This document shows positions 1 to 11,910 of a DNA stretch of 64,000 nucleotides, piece by piece (position 1 is the stretch's first letter; each line of letters starts with the position of its first letter). The notes below the pieces were generated by a model. It was not told the DNA's origin. It did no database searches and saw only the letters and a program-made list of their open reading frames with translations. The stretch spans positions 1 to 64,000 of the forward strand of contig WNNJ02001949.1 of the NCBI GenBank assembly GCA_012934845.2. Direction: 5' to 3'. The stretch is from Pomphorhynchus laevis (taxonomy: Eukaryota > Acanthocephala > Palaeacanthocephala > Echinorhynchida > Pomphorhynchidae). The translations under genes and the position numbers were made by a program.

Positions 1-2318
1 TATATAATAGTTGATGGGTCACACAAGGTAACTTTTGCATTGGAAACCAGCTACATAATCTTCCTTCTTACACCCTGACTATTAATGCTACTATTGCCAT
101 ATCTGTTTTAAATAAGCATCTATCACAGGATCACCAGTTCCGGTTTCAATCGATTTTCATAATCACATATAACACCTATTTACTAGTTTGCTAATCACAT
201 ATATTGTAAATTTGTATTCAAATAATGAATCCTAGTCATCAATTTAACGAGAATTTAATTATATATATCAGAGTTTGAATTTGACTGCCTGTCTGAATCC
301 ATTAAATAATGCGGTAAATAAAGATTTTGGATATTTTATACTAGTAGTATTATATAGTAGTATGTTTTATACTACTTTATATATAGAAAATTAATATATA
401 ATAAATATATATAATAAAAGGTATATATTATAAATATATAATAAATATTAATATATTAATATTTATATTATATTTCAAGTATAACATGCACTGCAAGTAA
501 AGATAACTATAACGTAAAAATTGAAAACTAACCGCAGTACCGTGCCTTGGTATTTTCTCTTCAGTTTCCAGCTAACACAAATACCAAAAGCATTTCCCAT
601 TCAAAGTCTTCAATGATTGAAAAAATCAAGAAGATATCAATCGTTAAGATTTGCCATCGAAAAATTATTGTTTTATATTTGATCGGTAAACTAAATCACG
701 CTAATACGGATATAGTTAGTAAGGATAGGAAAACGAAATTAGGCTAAAAATATAAGAACATTAAAATGGCTGGTAATGATGCAGAGTTACGGTATTGTCT
801 TCACGTTTGGTTTGAAATTTTGTTAGAAAATTCAGACAAATAAAGAAAGCAATTTTTGACAGCATCTTAGAAAGCGAGAAACTTTTCAAAAGCAAAAGTT
901 GAAATTAATTATGTAATAGACAAATAAAGTAAAAGGTTTCGAATAAAAACAGCATAAATTATGCATTTTATAATTATCGCTTATCCGAAAAAGAAATTCG
1001 AGCCAATACAAACAAGTTCGCGAATTTATTTCGAACTTTATATGATATAAATTTATAAAGACTTAGTCTTCGATTAAAGAACTGGTTTAATGTAAATATA
1101 AATCTTAGAGAAGACATATCGCAGTTAGCTATTGATTAATATTATTCATTGGTTGAAATTGCTAGAAATATTTTGTTCCAATACATTTACAACATCATTA
1201 AGAATATAATGCTTTTATATCCTTGTCTTAAAATCAGGTACCAAAGAAGGTTCATTCTATAAGAATTGGTAGAAAATAGGAATACAGTCATCAAATAAGA
1301 ATCAATTAATTGTCGAACAATTTGATTCCTATTTTCTCAATTCTTAAGTTACAATTAGCAATATCTGTATATGCAGAAATTGATTTTACTTCATATAAAA
1401 ACAGACTTGATTACCATGTCATGTTTTGATAAATGTCGCCGGTATATATTAAATGGCATTTAAATTGAGTGTTTAGCAATTTGCTTTAAAATGATTTCAT
1501 ATTCAAAACGCGTTACTAATTATATTGTGATTATATACACATTTTCTAATGACCATGTTCTTATAATCTTCAGGATTAAATTTCAAGTAAATGTGATTAT
1601 TTTTTGTTAATTACTTTAGCTTAAAATATAAAGAGCATTTGTTAATTTTGAGAGAAACATTTCATTTAGGAAAATTCAATTTGATTTCACTTTTTTGAAT
1701 TCGAAACTATAACTTGATTATACTAATGTTCAAATTTGCAAATAATGTATCAGCTATTACTCATAATTATTATAACATATACATAATATGGGCTCCTCGA
1801 TTATTTACACCTAAAATGTTATTCTATTGATTAATACTAAATTATACGCTGAATATTAAATTACATATTTAAACCGCTTTAGATTGATATAAATACTTTA
1901 ATAAGTCAACATGTATATGTAATTTGTTTTAGCTTGTAATGTTAAAAGTATTTGTAAACCAAATCTTATAACTTCACAAATTTATAAATTAAATAATTTA
2001 TAAATTAAATAATTTTCATTTTATAAATTTACTTATTATTCCAACATTTCATAAATTAAAGAGGAAAAATAAAATAGAAATACATAAAATTATAACGAAA
2101 AATAAAACGCGGATCATGTTGATAGAAATTAATATATTAAATTTAATTAAATATATTTAATATAATAAATGGATTCATAATGTGATTATGCGTTGACTCT
2201 TTATCCTTCCGACATTTTATCGACTTTAGATTGATCCATTAATCAGATCAGATAACCGAGTCAACGTATTTTATATTATTTATAAATTAAAAATAGATTT
2301 ACAGAATGTAAATTGTAC
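1..2318. other. AT-rich intergenic sequence, no gene seen
   Basis: This stretch is dominated by A/T homopolymers and short AT repeats. Short open frames occur (for example 547-747), but none has an ATG-led coding pattern, splice context or recognisable motif. No RNA gene was recognised. Confidence 0.6.
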
Positions 2319-2970
2319 ATTTAACACAATGTCATTGTTTTGGGTATAGTTTCACTACATGACACTATATTTTAGTGAATTAAATAAAATCAGTCACAAT
2401 TTGTGATTAAAAATAAAAATACAAAAACAGAACATTGATAAAATTTTATTTTAATCAAAAACTTTGTTTTTATAAGAGCCAAACGTTCACGTGTTATGCA
2501 AAATATTAAATTAAAATAATTTAATAATTTATATAATAAATTGAAATATTCTGTTAATTAATCATTTTGTTAAATTAAAAGTTAACATAATTAACTTATT
2601 ACATTTGTGTTTCGTATTAATTATTTACACGGATCGATATTTTACTCAAAGAAAATGAACTTCATTTTTTTAATTGTTGAACGTGTAGTTATTTTTAAAA
2701 TGTTTATACTGAATGCTCAATTTTACATTTGTAATATCAATCACTAGGAAATAATCACATCTGAAATATTAATTAATTATCGTTAATAATCACAATTTAT
2801 CTTAATCTATAATATGCTATAAATATTAAGCTACGCTTGTATTGGTATTTATAATAATATAATTTAATAATTTTAATATACAAGATAATGTAATAATAAT
2901 ACAAGATATTGGTAAATATCTTGAGATTTTTGTGTCAAAAAATAATATTTAATAATTGAGATTATAACAA
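2319..2970. repeat. Dispersed repeat, copy 1 (second copy at 49,779-50,400)
   Basis: About 650 bp starting at ATTTAACACAATGTCATTG recurs in the same orientation at 49,779-50,400. Long identical runs include the stretch with CAAACGTTCACGTGTTATGC and the one with GGAAATAATCACATCTG. The two copies differ in the middle: copy 2 carries about 65 bp of a small repeat (49,976-50,041) that copy 1 lacks. No coding frame or terminal repeat was seen, so the class is unknown. Confidence 0.75.
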
Positions 2971-3329
2971 TAATTATTATTAAATAATTATAAAAAATTA
3001 TATTGAACAGTACACTTGTTAGAGAATTTGAAATGGATTGTTATTTTGAAAAGATTATTATTTAAAGTTCTCATAAAGGCCCATTTGTGGGAACCTATAT
3101 CAATGTAATATATAATAAAAATTTAAAATTAAAAAAATCAAATAATTATTAATAATTAATAATTATTATTTATTTTTTTAAATTTTTATTATAAGATATA
3201 TTACACAACAAGGTTACCCTCGAATGGGTCCTTAAAATTAATGTTCGCTAAGAAAGAGCTGTCAAATTCAGCGAGATGCTAAACCTCGTAAACATAAGGA
3301 GTTAGCTTTTAGCAAAGCTACTGCAATTT

Positions 3330-4250
3330 TCTGTCAAATCGTGGTTATGCATTGACCGTATTTTAAATGACTCTGCGATTTTAATAATGAAATTCTTCTT
3401 AAAACATGAGATGCAGCTCGTCCGGTACTACGTAAGATGGAAAAAATCAAAGGTATAAATTTCCACATTGGAAACACGTTCGAGATACTTTGATTTTTTT
3501 CTTTCATCGTGATATTCATATGTACTTGCAGGTGTTTTGTGAGAGTAGGATTGAACATATATGTTGAAAATTGAAACGTCCATTAAAGACCGCTGAACCG
3601 TACTTCCAAACAACCCTAGGCATGAAATATAAAGACGTGCGTTGTGATCAATTGAAGCTGTAGCGCGTGATCACATAATTCCCTACTGGAGATAATACGG
3701 GTTTAACATGCCCTCCTTTACTAACTTTATCCAATGATTGACAAATTGTATCCCATACTATATCATGACGAATAATGGTGGCTCCACCGTATCTACATGA
3801 GGGTGAATGTATTACACTGACATCCTCCCCACAAATGCATTTTGACACATTGATCGGATTCCAACCAATACGCAATGAAAGTCAATCTCGAAATTGCTAA
3901 GGGCTTAGACATAATCCCTGAACTGCCAATGGACGCATTGAAAGCCAAGACGAGGCACATTTTTCTAAAGCAAATAGCAAAGTTTTTGAAACATTGTCTA
4001 CTTTATCAATGCTCCTTGATATATTCAACTTCGTTCTGTTAGTGGACTCTTCCGTCATTTGTTTTGAAATCCGATCCTGTAAGACTCATACTTCCTTCAT
4101 GAATTGATATTCATCTAGTGGATGGGTCATTCTGTTTGAACGCTCATATTCATTCACTGATCGCTCTTTAATATTTAGCTTAGCAACCTTAATCCGCCAT
4201 GCTTTATGTGAAGTGAAAAGATAAAACGTCTTAAATCCGAAATTTCTCTT
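3330..4250 (-). mobile_element. Decayed C-terminal part of a reverse-transcriptase-linked retroelement
   Basis: On the minus strand a broken frame shows, in order, a segment containing CASSWLSMRP (about 3,950), a Cys/His cluster CICGEDVSVIHSPSC followed by RYGG and RH (3,648-3,875), a segment with MDVSIFN and SY (about 3,570), and HDERKKSKYLERV leading to VEIYTF (about 3,450). This order matches, from memory, a domain string that follows reverse transcriptase in some invertebrate retroelements; its FDVRV segment resembles a restriction-like nuclease core. The frame changes several times, so the copy is dead. The exact clade is not resolved. Confidence 0.55.
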
Positions 4251-5289
4251 AATCAAGTTATTGATGCCAATACCATTGTCGATAGGATATCCTCCAGATC
4301 ATTGAACTATTCTCCTTTGCATTTACACGTCCTGATAAGATGTGTCCATCTGTGTTATGGGAGAAGACATACGCACAGTAAGCTACTTGATTAAATAATA
4401 ATAAAATAATAATTATTTATTATTGTATAAAATTAGTTTTCATTGAGAGATATGATTAATTCTATATATTTTTAATTTTTAAAACCTCACGATTTATTTT
4501 AGTAAAAATAGAATATTGTCTTATTATGATCAATATTAATAAAACAGGCCCACAAAGACTTGAAATGTGATTCATTGATAAAAAAAAGTCAAGCACCTCT
4601 CTAAAATATTGATATAACTATTAATACATTTTGAGAAATTATCGACCTGGTGAAGTACCGGATTTAGAGTAAGCAATTATTGTACAATAATAGATTAAGA
4701 TTATTAGTTTTAGATTATTTTTTTATTACATTTTTATTTTTTTATTTTGTTATTTCTTAATGGTTCATGATGATTACATAATATATATTTATAATCTTAT
4801 TTTGTATTATAATATAAGATTTTATTTTCTTATATATAAACTAATATCATGACATATTAATATATAAAATATATATTTAAACATTTATATTAGCATATAT
4901 TACAAAACAATGAAAGATTTTATATTAATTTATTACTGTTTCGTAATCATACAGTTTTTCACAGCTTTATTCGAATTAGATCCTGTTCGAAATATGATGA
5001 AACGCTACATATAGTAGAACATAATATTATTGATTCATTTACTATTATTCTGTATATTTTCTAATTTGTTCCATACATATTTTTTGATTGTTATCACGTA
5101 GGATGAACGTCTTTCATATCGACTTTATTAACTCGTTTTATTAGCCAATTATGGAAATAACGATTACATTGATCCCTAATAGTCATTGCGTCTTTGGTTG
5201 TAGCTTAATACACGAATTATCATCACAATTATAGACTCTAGATGTAACGCTGATTCCAATATTTGGAAATGTTTCATTGTAATACATGG
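4251..5289. other. AT-rich intergenic sequence
   Basis: No coding frame or RNA gene was recognised. Near 5,280-5,340 a short GTAATACA motif is repeated beside the truncated 3' end of LINE A copy 1. Confidence 0.5.
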
Positions 5290-5305
5290 TATCAATAATA
5301 ATGCT

Positions 5306-7480
5306 TCATTGTAATACACGTAATACACGGTATAATACAAGGTTATTATATACGATGTCCGAGACTACGTATTTGCACCTGCGTCCAGAGAACAGGGCTG
5401 TGGTATCATCAGCGTATACCACTAGCAGTTGTTCGCGTTTAAATATTTTAAAGAGTTCAATGGATGCAGCAAAATATAGGATAGGAGAGAGAGGAGCCTT
5501 GAGGCACACATGTAATAGGGTAGAACTGACGCGCATCGGGATCATCTTCATAGAAGAAGCGCTTGGTGTACAGCAGAATCTCCACCATGTTAACAATTTT
5601 CGCAGGCAACCCGAGGGATCTGATAGAAGAGATAACAAAGGGAATTGAGATGCGGTCAAATGCAGCGAAAAATCAAAGGAAACAGCCGCAGCGAGTTGAT
5701 GACCATTCTCCTGACACAACCAATGCACTTCACCAACTGCTGAATGGACCGAACGACCTTAGACAAACCCATGGAAACCAGGTGGGATTAAATTTCGCCT
5801 ATTTAGATGATCGCAAATTCTACGCGCAAGCCCTTTTTCGTAGATCGAGACGAGGGAATTTTGAATCGAAATAGGCCGCAGGTCTTTAGGACATGAGACC
5901 GGATTGTTCTTTGATAAAAATATTCGTCTACTAATGTTGATGCCAGCCACATCGGATGGGGCGGCTAATAGCATTATGACGACTACTTCTCTTCTTTGTA
6001 CGGCTGTCAAAAGCTGACAGACACGAGAAGAGAGTAGAGCGTCGGATTTGGAGGTGCCTAGAAGAGGCCCCAGGAGTTAAGGATATATGAGACAGATAGA
6101 TCCTACTCCTAAAGTCTCCCCAAGGCGGGATTGGTTGATGTGATTGAGTGGCTCCATAATTATGTAGGGATAATGACTTCTCCAAAACTTTGACAATACC
6201 TATTTTTCCAATCCAGCCCAAAGCTCTATCCTTTTAACAGACAACCTTTTCCTTCTTGAATATCTTCCAGAAGGAAGACTGGGCTGGATTAAGGGAAGCA
6301 ATGCGTGCCCTATCTTTACACTGTTGGAACCTATATCTAGTGCTCCAATATTGCTTGGAGATAATTTGCATGGCAGAAGTAGAGAGATTGAGAAGACGGA
6401 GCATATACGCTGTCTTGAGTTCTGTCGGAGTGGGACTGAAAATACGACCTTTGTAAGTAGTCGAAAGTATCGCGGTAGCTTGCGAAGAGAGGTAGGAATT
6501 AAATTCGGTTAGACTCTCATAACCTATTCAGGGGAAGCGTTGGATAGCTGCCTGAAAGAAAGCTACTATGATTGGATCAAAGTGGAATCTCCTTCGAAGC
6601 ATCGTATCCTCTTCTATCCGCCAGCGAATCAGGACATGAGAGGTGGACAGATGTTGTTGCGACTGCTCAGTGCAGTAGTGTTTCAACAACCACCTCACAT
6701 GGAGCAGTAATAAGTCGAGGATTGAATTCGTTGATGTGCAATGAAAGGTGGGAGAGGGTGGTTTGTGAAAAAGAAAACCGTTCCTGGCTGTGCGGAGTGT
6801 TGCATTAATCCAAAGACCAATTCTGTCGTTGAAATTACCAAGTACCATGTCATAGCCGCTATCAATAATCCTATCAGGAGGTTACGGTTCTTGTGAATCT
6901 CCCCTGGACGGATATAGACATTAGCTAGACTGAGGCGTTTACCGTTTTTTCAGAGTGAAACTACTAAACAAGACAGGGCTGGCGAAAAATAGTTGAGTAG
7001 AAGGGACGATCATTAGGAGCATTTAACTAGGGTCAAGAGTCCTTGAGATGAAGAGGAGTAAGGGGGTTATGTACGGAGTATAGTGGGAACAAATGTGCTT
7101 AGGGATGAATCGAGTAATGTCCTGGGGAAGACGGATAGACCGTGTCTCCTGAAGGACTATAACATCTGCATCTCTACACGATAGAAGTCTAAAGGCAGAA
7201 GCTCCTCCCGAATTCGACTAAAGAATATTCAGTGAAAAATACCCACGAGTATTCTGCATTTTGTTAGGTCAGCTGGGTGAGATTGCCTCATCCCTAGACA
7301 GAGCTAGGAGTGAAAGGGTTACCCCCTCCACGACTAGCGTCATCCAGAGTGGGCACTTGCCCACGGGCATTTTCATAATTTCCCTTGGAGGCCGCTTTCT
7401 TTAATAACTTCCTAATCTTTACAGGGGGACGACGTGGGCCGAGCCCCCCCCCTTTTTTCTTTGAGAACGGAAACTCAGCA
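5306..7480 (-). pseudogene. LINE A copy 1 ORF2 (endonuclease plus reverse transcriptase), broken
   Basis: The endonuclease C-terminal half is visible at 6,528-6,848, with GNFNDR in place of the usual GDFN and an STSHVLIRW segment where SDH normally lies. The reverse transcriptase follows at 5,759-6,010 with RPISIQNSLVSIYEKGLARR and PPGFHGF (palm blocks 1-2). At 5,306-5,728 come the VSFDFS block and the catalytic VVYADDTTALFSG. These pieces sit in different frames with stops between them, so no full ORF2 protein can be made. The region 6,850-7,480 is GC-richer than its surroundings and in the right place for the endonuclease N-terminus, but only weak similarity can be seen. Confidence 0.75.
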
Positions 7481-7491
7481 GGCTTAGAAAC

Positions 7492-8511
7492 CTAGTGGGA
7501 CTCGTAAAAAGCCGCTGCCAGGACCGTAATTTGGCCCTCGAGCTTTTTATAAACTGACTGGGTTTTGTTGTCCATAATAGTTAGCAGCTCGGAATCAGAT
7601 AGATGGGTTAAAATGCTTGAGAACGATTCTTTCTTAGCCGGATGAACGATAGGGAAGAATTTTTCTTTGTAAGATTCAAACACCGGACAGCGAAGAGACC
7701 AGGCGGGATGAGATTCACCGCAATTAGAGCACAAAGATGGAGAAGTGCACCTCTCCCTTGACTCAATGCTGTGGCCCACGCCACATACACCGCAGCTGGC
7801 GTGCTGAGTGCAAGTAGAAGACCAATGCCCCCACGCGTGACAACGCTTGCAATGAGGGTAGGTATAAGCATCCGTCGAAATGAGCTCAACGCTCAGATTG
7901 AACCCCAAGAAGGGGTTCATACTGCATTTGAACAGTACTTCAGCCTACCCCAAAGGGGCTGAGGCGAAACATATAGGTAACGGAAACCCGTTTTTGCTTG
8001 TGAGTAGCCGTATAGCAGAGATACCATACTTCTCAAGCTCAGTGGTCACTATCATCCAATTGCATTGGAAAATTTGTAATTTTCAAAGAGGCCATCACTG
8101 GCTTGGCTGTAATTGTACCAAGTGATGACAGATGATCGTTGAAACAATTGACGTATTCCTGTAACAAATCGCTCGTAGCGAAGGATATTTTAATCACGAT
8201 ATCGAATGACCTTACAGAGTTAAAGATAACTCTATTTTTATATCTCTCAACAAACGCTTTTAGAAACAACTTGAAGTGAGAATTCCGAGCATGTTGCTTA
8301 TTTAGAGTAATTATCAAGAGATTATGTATTTTGGGGATATGGAAAGTACCCCCGCACCCCTAGAAACAATTGAAACGTTACTTTCGTATTTAATTCCAGG
8401 AAAAACAGGCGAAATACCTTCCAGATTAGCAGTTCTACCATGAAATTCCATTAAATTTGGCTGAATATTCGAGTTTGATTGATCTACCGCAACGTTTACA
8501 CTACTGCACAT
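7492..8511 (-). pseudogene. LINE A copy 1 ORF1 (gag-like, three zinc knuckles), broken
   Basis: The frame starts with MCSSVNVAVDQSN at 8,511 and is interrupted at about 8,314, where a shifted frame continues. It shifts again before the cysteine-rich block at 7,700-7,850. That block contains CKRCHAWGHWSSTC, CGVCGVGH and CSNCGESHPAWSLRCP, the spaced CCHC knuckles typical of ORF1 nucleic-acid-binding proteins in Jockey/I/R1-type LINEs. A mostly helical tail ends at 7,492. The gag-like protein would coat the element RNA and is not a host protein. Confidence 0.75.
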
Positions 8512-8546
8512 TTTTAAAATGAAAATTAAAAAAAAATCAACTCGAT

Positions 8547-10960
8547 AATTCTACTCAACAACTAAATGTATATACGCCTATAACACTGGCTAGTAAGTAT
8601 CAAAACAATAGCGAACAATCCAATGGCAAACAGGGAACAATAGCAGGTGAACATACTATAGCGAATAGGAAACAATAGAGAACAATAAAGTGGCAGTGCA
8701 TGCATTTCATACATCTCCTCCTGGTGTTCACACAACATAATCACGGAACCACTGTGGGTAATCAATGCTTGCGTTTTGATATATGTCCTTGATCCATCTC
8801 AAGCTTATCGTGTTAATTTTTTTCTTCTCAGGTAAATTATCCTCAATGTCCTCGCACTAATTGTATATCCGCCACATGGCGCGGGATCCTATTTACATCA
8901 ATTTTCACATGGGATTGTGTGGATTTCACTTTTCCATGTGGCCTTTATCAGGGCAGACTTAACAAAAACACTTTTTCTTTTGTAGGGTATGCGTCGTCAG
9001 TCAATTCCTTCATTATCTCCCATGGTAATTTCCATGATATGCAAGCACGTCCGTTGACGGATAACGCTCATCTCCATTTATGGAAGCCACATTATACCAG
9101 TAAAACGCTCGTTTAATAGTTCCTTCGATTCTTAATTCAAATAGTTTAATCGTCCGGTGATTTCGTTCTTCTCTTCCATTCGTCCCTGACCTATATGTGC
9201 ATATGAATTTCAGTTGGATTTAGCATAATTCGCACAGCATGCGCGAATTGAACGCTCGCACAGTGAGCGTTCAATTTTCGATAATCAAGCAACGACCGAA
9301 TCCTATTTCGTCGTTGCTTGTCCTTCCGCTAATGGGTGTAGAAAACCCATTAGCGGAAGAATAGTATTTACCCGACCAGAATACTCGATTATACAACCTA
9401 TTTCTATATATTGGTCAATATCATGGGTATACTCTTTTTTAATCTCATGATCAATGTTTTACGCCAAAACGGTGCTATAGATTGCCGGTTGAGATGATAG
9501 CCAATTTCATTAAACTGTCCAATTGCCATTTCACAAGCCGCTACAAAAGCCTTATCTGCGATGACATTGTGTTTCACATATCTCAACTGTTATTTATTTG
9601 TTGGTTAACAAGTATGATGATCCGCCATTTGCTGAGCTAACTATCCCATTAACTGTTTAATCTGCATTAATTAACACTTCTCCAAGCAGTCTTATAATAT
9701 GCAATCTTAACAGCATATCAAATTAAGGACAAATATTCGCCATCAAGCAATTTATTTTCGTAATCTTACAAATTGAAATACACATCATTTGCAGCTTGTT
9801 ACATTCTACACTATCGTTATTAAACGTACGTACTATCCTGGTTAGGTTGGGGACTACGTATCTACCAATGCGGCGCAACCACGACAAATACAAGATAGAT
9901 GCTGAGCATACGGTATCGACTAACGCTTGGCCGTTATAACATTTCACTGAAAGGGTTGAAAATTGCGCTTTTTTCTTCGGACGATGCGCCATTTATTAAA
10001 TCGCTTGAAATTCGTTTCTTGAAACATCATATCTCTTAGGGCATTTATGAGCTAGATGACCAAGACTTGCACAAACAAAACAGATGCGAGATTGGTTCGA
10101 TGTTGCTCGACAATTATTTGCTATATGACCAACTCGATCACTCGTAGCATTTTCTTGAGTTCGAATTATTAAATCGTTCACGTGGCTGTGCTTTGTTATT
10201 GTGTCGGCCTTCGCTAACATTAAAAATTGCTCCCATAGGCGTACTAGTACCATTGTCTGGAAATTTCGCAAAACCAACATAAGTATATCCACCGAGGTTA
10301 CTGTCTATATCACTCGCGCATTTTCAATAAATGTTTGTAACGTAGTTTGTGCAAATTCACTATTACTTTCAATAATTTGTCGCACTTTAATGGGCAACCC
10401 AGAAATAAACTTACATTTTATCAATTGTTCATTATCGGATTTTAGTTAAATCAGGCAGGATAACTGTTGTATGTCTGATAACATAGAAGCAAAACATTTC
10501 GAACGCTCCAGCAGATAGAAAGAGTAGATTGATAAAACAGTGTTTCTGAGACAGGAATGGTCGGTTTTCACTGCATCGGATAAATTTCTATAAACCACAT
10601 ATGTAGATCCAGTAATAAAAAAGAGTACGATTTTTTCCAAATGAGATATGCCCTGGCGATGAGCAACCAGCTCCACTTTTCTATCCTTACTCCGAAATCG
10701 TCAGACCCGTAGAATGAGAGGATAAATCAGCCAGATTTACTTTTGTAGACATTAGAACGATTAGCTTGTAACAAAACTTGCAAAATAAAAGTTTTTTTTT
10801 CAACAACAGCTACTTCAATTCCCTAATTCTACTCAACAGCTAAATATATATACGCCTATAGCACTGGTTAGTAAGCATCAAAACAATAACGAACAATGCA
10901 ATAGCAAACAGGGAACAATAGCAGGTGAACATACTATAGCAAACAGGAAAAAATAAGCAT
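8547..10960 (-). mobile_element. LTR retrotransposon fossil (Ty3/Gypsy-like), broken and internally deleted
   Basis: Two diverged direct repeats flank the region, at about 8,547-8,717 and 10,828-10,960, sharing runs such as ACAGGGAACAATAGCAGGTG. Between them on the minus strand are gag-type remains (10,446-10,676), a zinc knuckle (about 10,020-10,140), a retropepsin-like segment (about 9,900) and an integrase C-terminal-like stretch (about 9,050-9,180). No convincing reverse transcriptase is present, so most of pol is deleted. Several breaks are visible. Divergence of the two LTRs suggests it is not recent. The Gypsy assignment rests on domain order and motif style only. Confidence 0.65.
9246..9359. 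repeat. Three consecutive perfect hairpins
   Basis: Three inverted repeats follow one another. The first has 12-bp arms (9,246-9,257 and 9,265-9,276). The second has 11-bp arms (9,286-9,296 and 9,310-9,320). The third has 15-bp arms (9,323-9,337 and 9,345-9,359) around the loop GTAGAAA. All arms are perfect by eye. They lie inside the LTR fossil, left of its protease remains. The role is unknown. Confidence 0.85.
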
Positions 10961-11910
10961 ATCATGCACACTGTTCTTTAGCGCTGGCTACTTCGTCGGT
11001 CTTGTTTGGACACAAATACTCACTCTTTACGTAATAAAGTTGACAAAAAACAGCTGATGCTTCTCTATATTACATAATCATGACATTCCCTAGATTATCT
11101 GTACATTCGTCGCCTGCACTTGCTAAATTTAAATGCTACTAATGGCAATCTTGTATATTTCACATTACTTTCTGTTCTGCTTGCTTTACACGACAATTTC
11201 ATTAGACACACGTATTTTGAGCTAGTAAACTTATCAGCAATTAATCGTCATAATCGATAAACTTCATTCTACTCTATCGTCAATGGCTCCATCGGTTCGT
11301 GCAAGACTTTTTTCGACGAACTCTATGATCTTCTTTGGATATTGACGCACCTAATCCAATCATTCCTCTCGATGATTTCAACATTTAACTCGAATGTGTG
11401 ACTTCACGAAACACTATACGTCTTTATTCGATAACTACTGATCTTGGATTCGTTTATCAACACACTAATGCTACATATATTTTGAGATGAACAATTGATG
11501 GTTTCTTTTTGCGAATTTTTGCATCTCAACGTGTTATCGTGAGTTGAGACTGATATTTATGATCATTTTCTTTTTTGCTTACGAATGCATTTATTTGGCG
11601 ATTGCTAATCATTATGAATCATACATCACCAAAATTCTTAACAAAATCTTGTTTTTAAAGGTATTCGTACCACGATGTTATCATTAAACACCTTGGTTTG
11701 ATTATGAATATATCACTTTCAAACGTTTACTGAATTGTTATCATCGTCTATATATTAGAATACGTCGAAGAAATGTTTATTTGAAAGAAATAGCTAGATT
11801 ATCTTCGGATGATACTCGTGAACAATATTATAAGCTCTTAAAACATAAGTCACTTCCTATGTCACTTCAAATGTCTCTTCAAATGTGTCACTTCAAGTCA
11901 CTTCAAATGC

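Larger units (their letters stand above)
5290..8545 (-). mobile_element. LINE family A, copy 1 (two-ORF non-LTR retrotransposon, 3' truncated)
   Basis: Read on the minus strand, the element runs from an ORF1 start at 8,511 through a gag-like ORF1 with three zinc knuckles (7,492-8,511), an apurinic-type endonuclease (about 6,530-7,480) and a reverse transcriptase (5,306-6,010). Sequence right of about 8,545 belongs to an LTR fossil, so this is probably near the true 5' end. The left end stops soon after the YADD motif at about 5,390, so the RT C-terminus and 3' UTR are missing. The layout fits the I/Jockey/R1 group; the exact clade is not settled. A second copy at 17,860-25,640 shares the endonuclease and RT sequence. 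Confidence 0.8.

Noticed and set aside
5286-6808. Plus-strand ORFs at 5,286-5,648, 5,563-5,874, 6,256-6,512 and 6,572-6,808
   Set aside because: All are antisense shadows of the LINE A RT and endonuclease on the minus strand.
9404-9586. Minus-strand 60-aa ORF as a host gene
   Set aside because: It lies within the LTR fossil, between its integrase-like and protease-like remains, and has no independent support.
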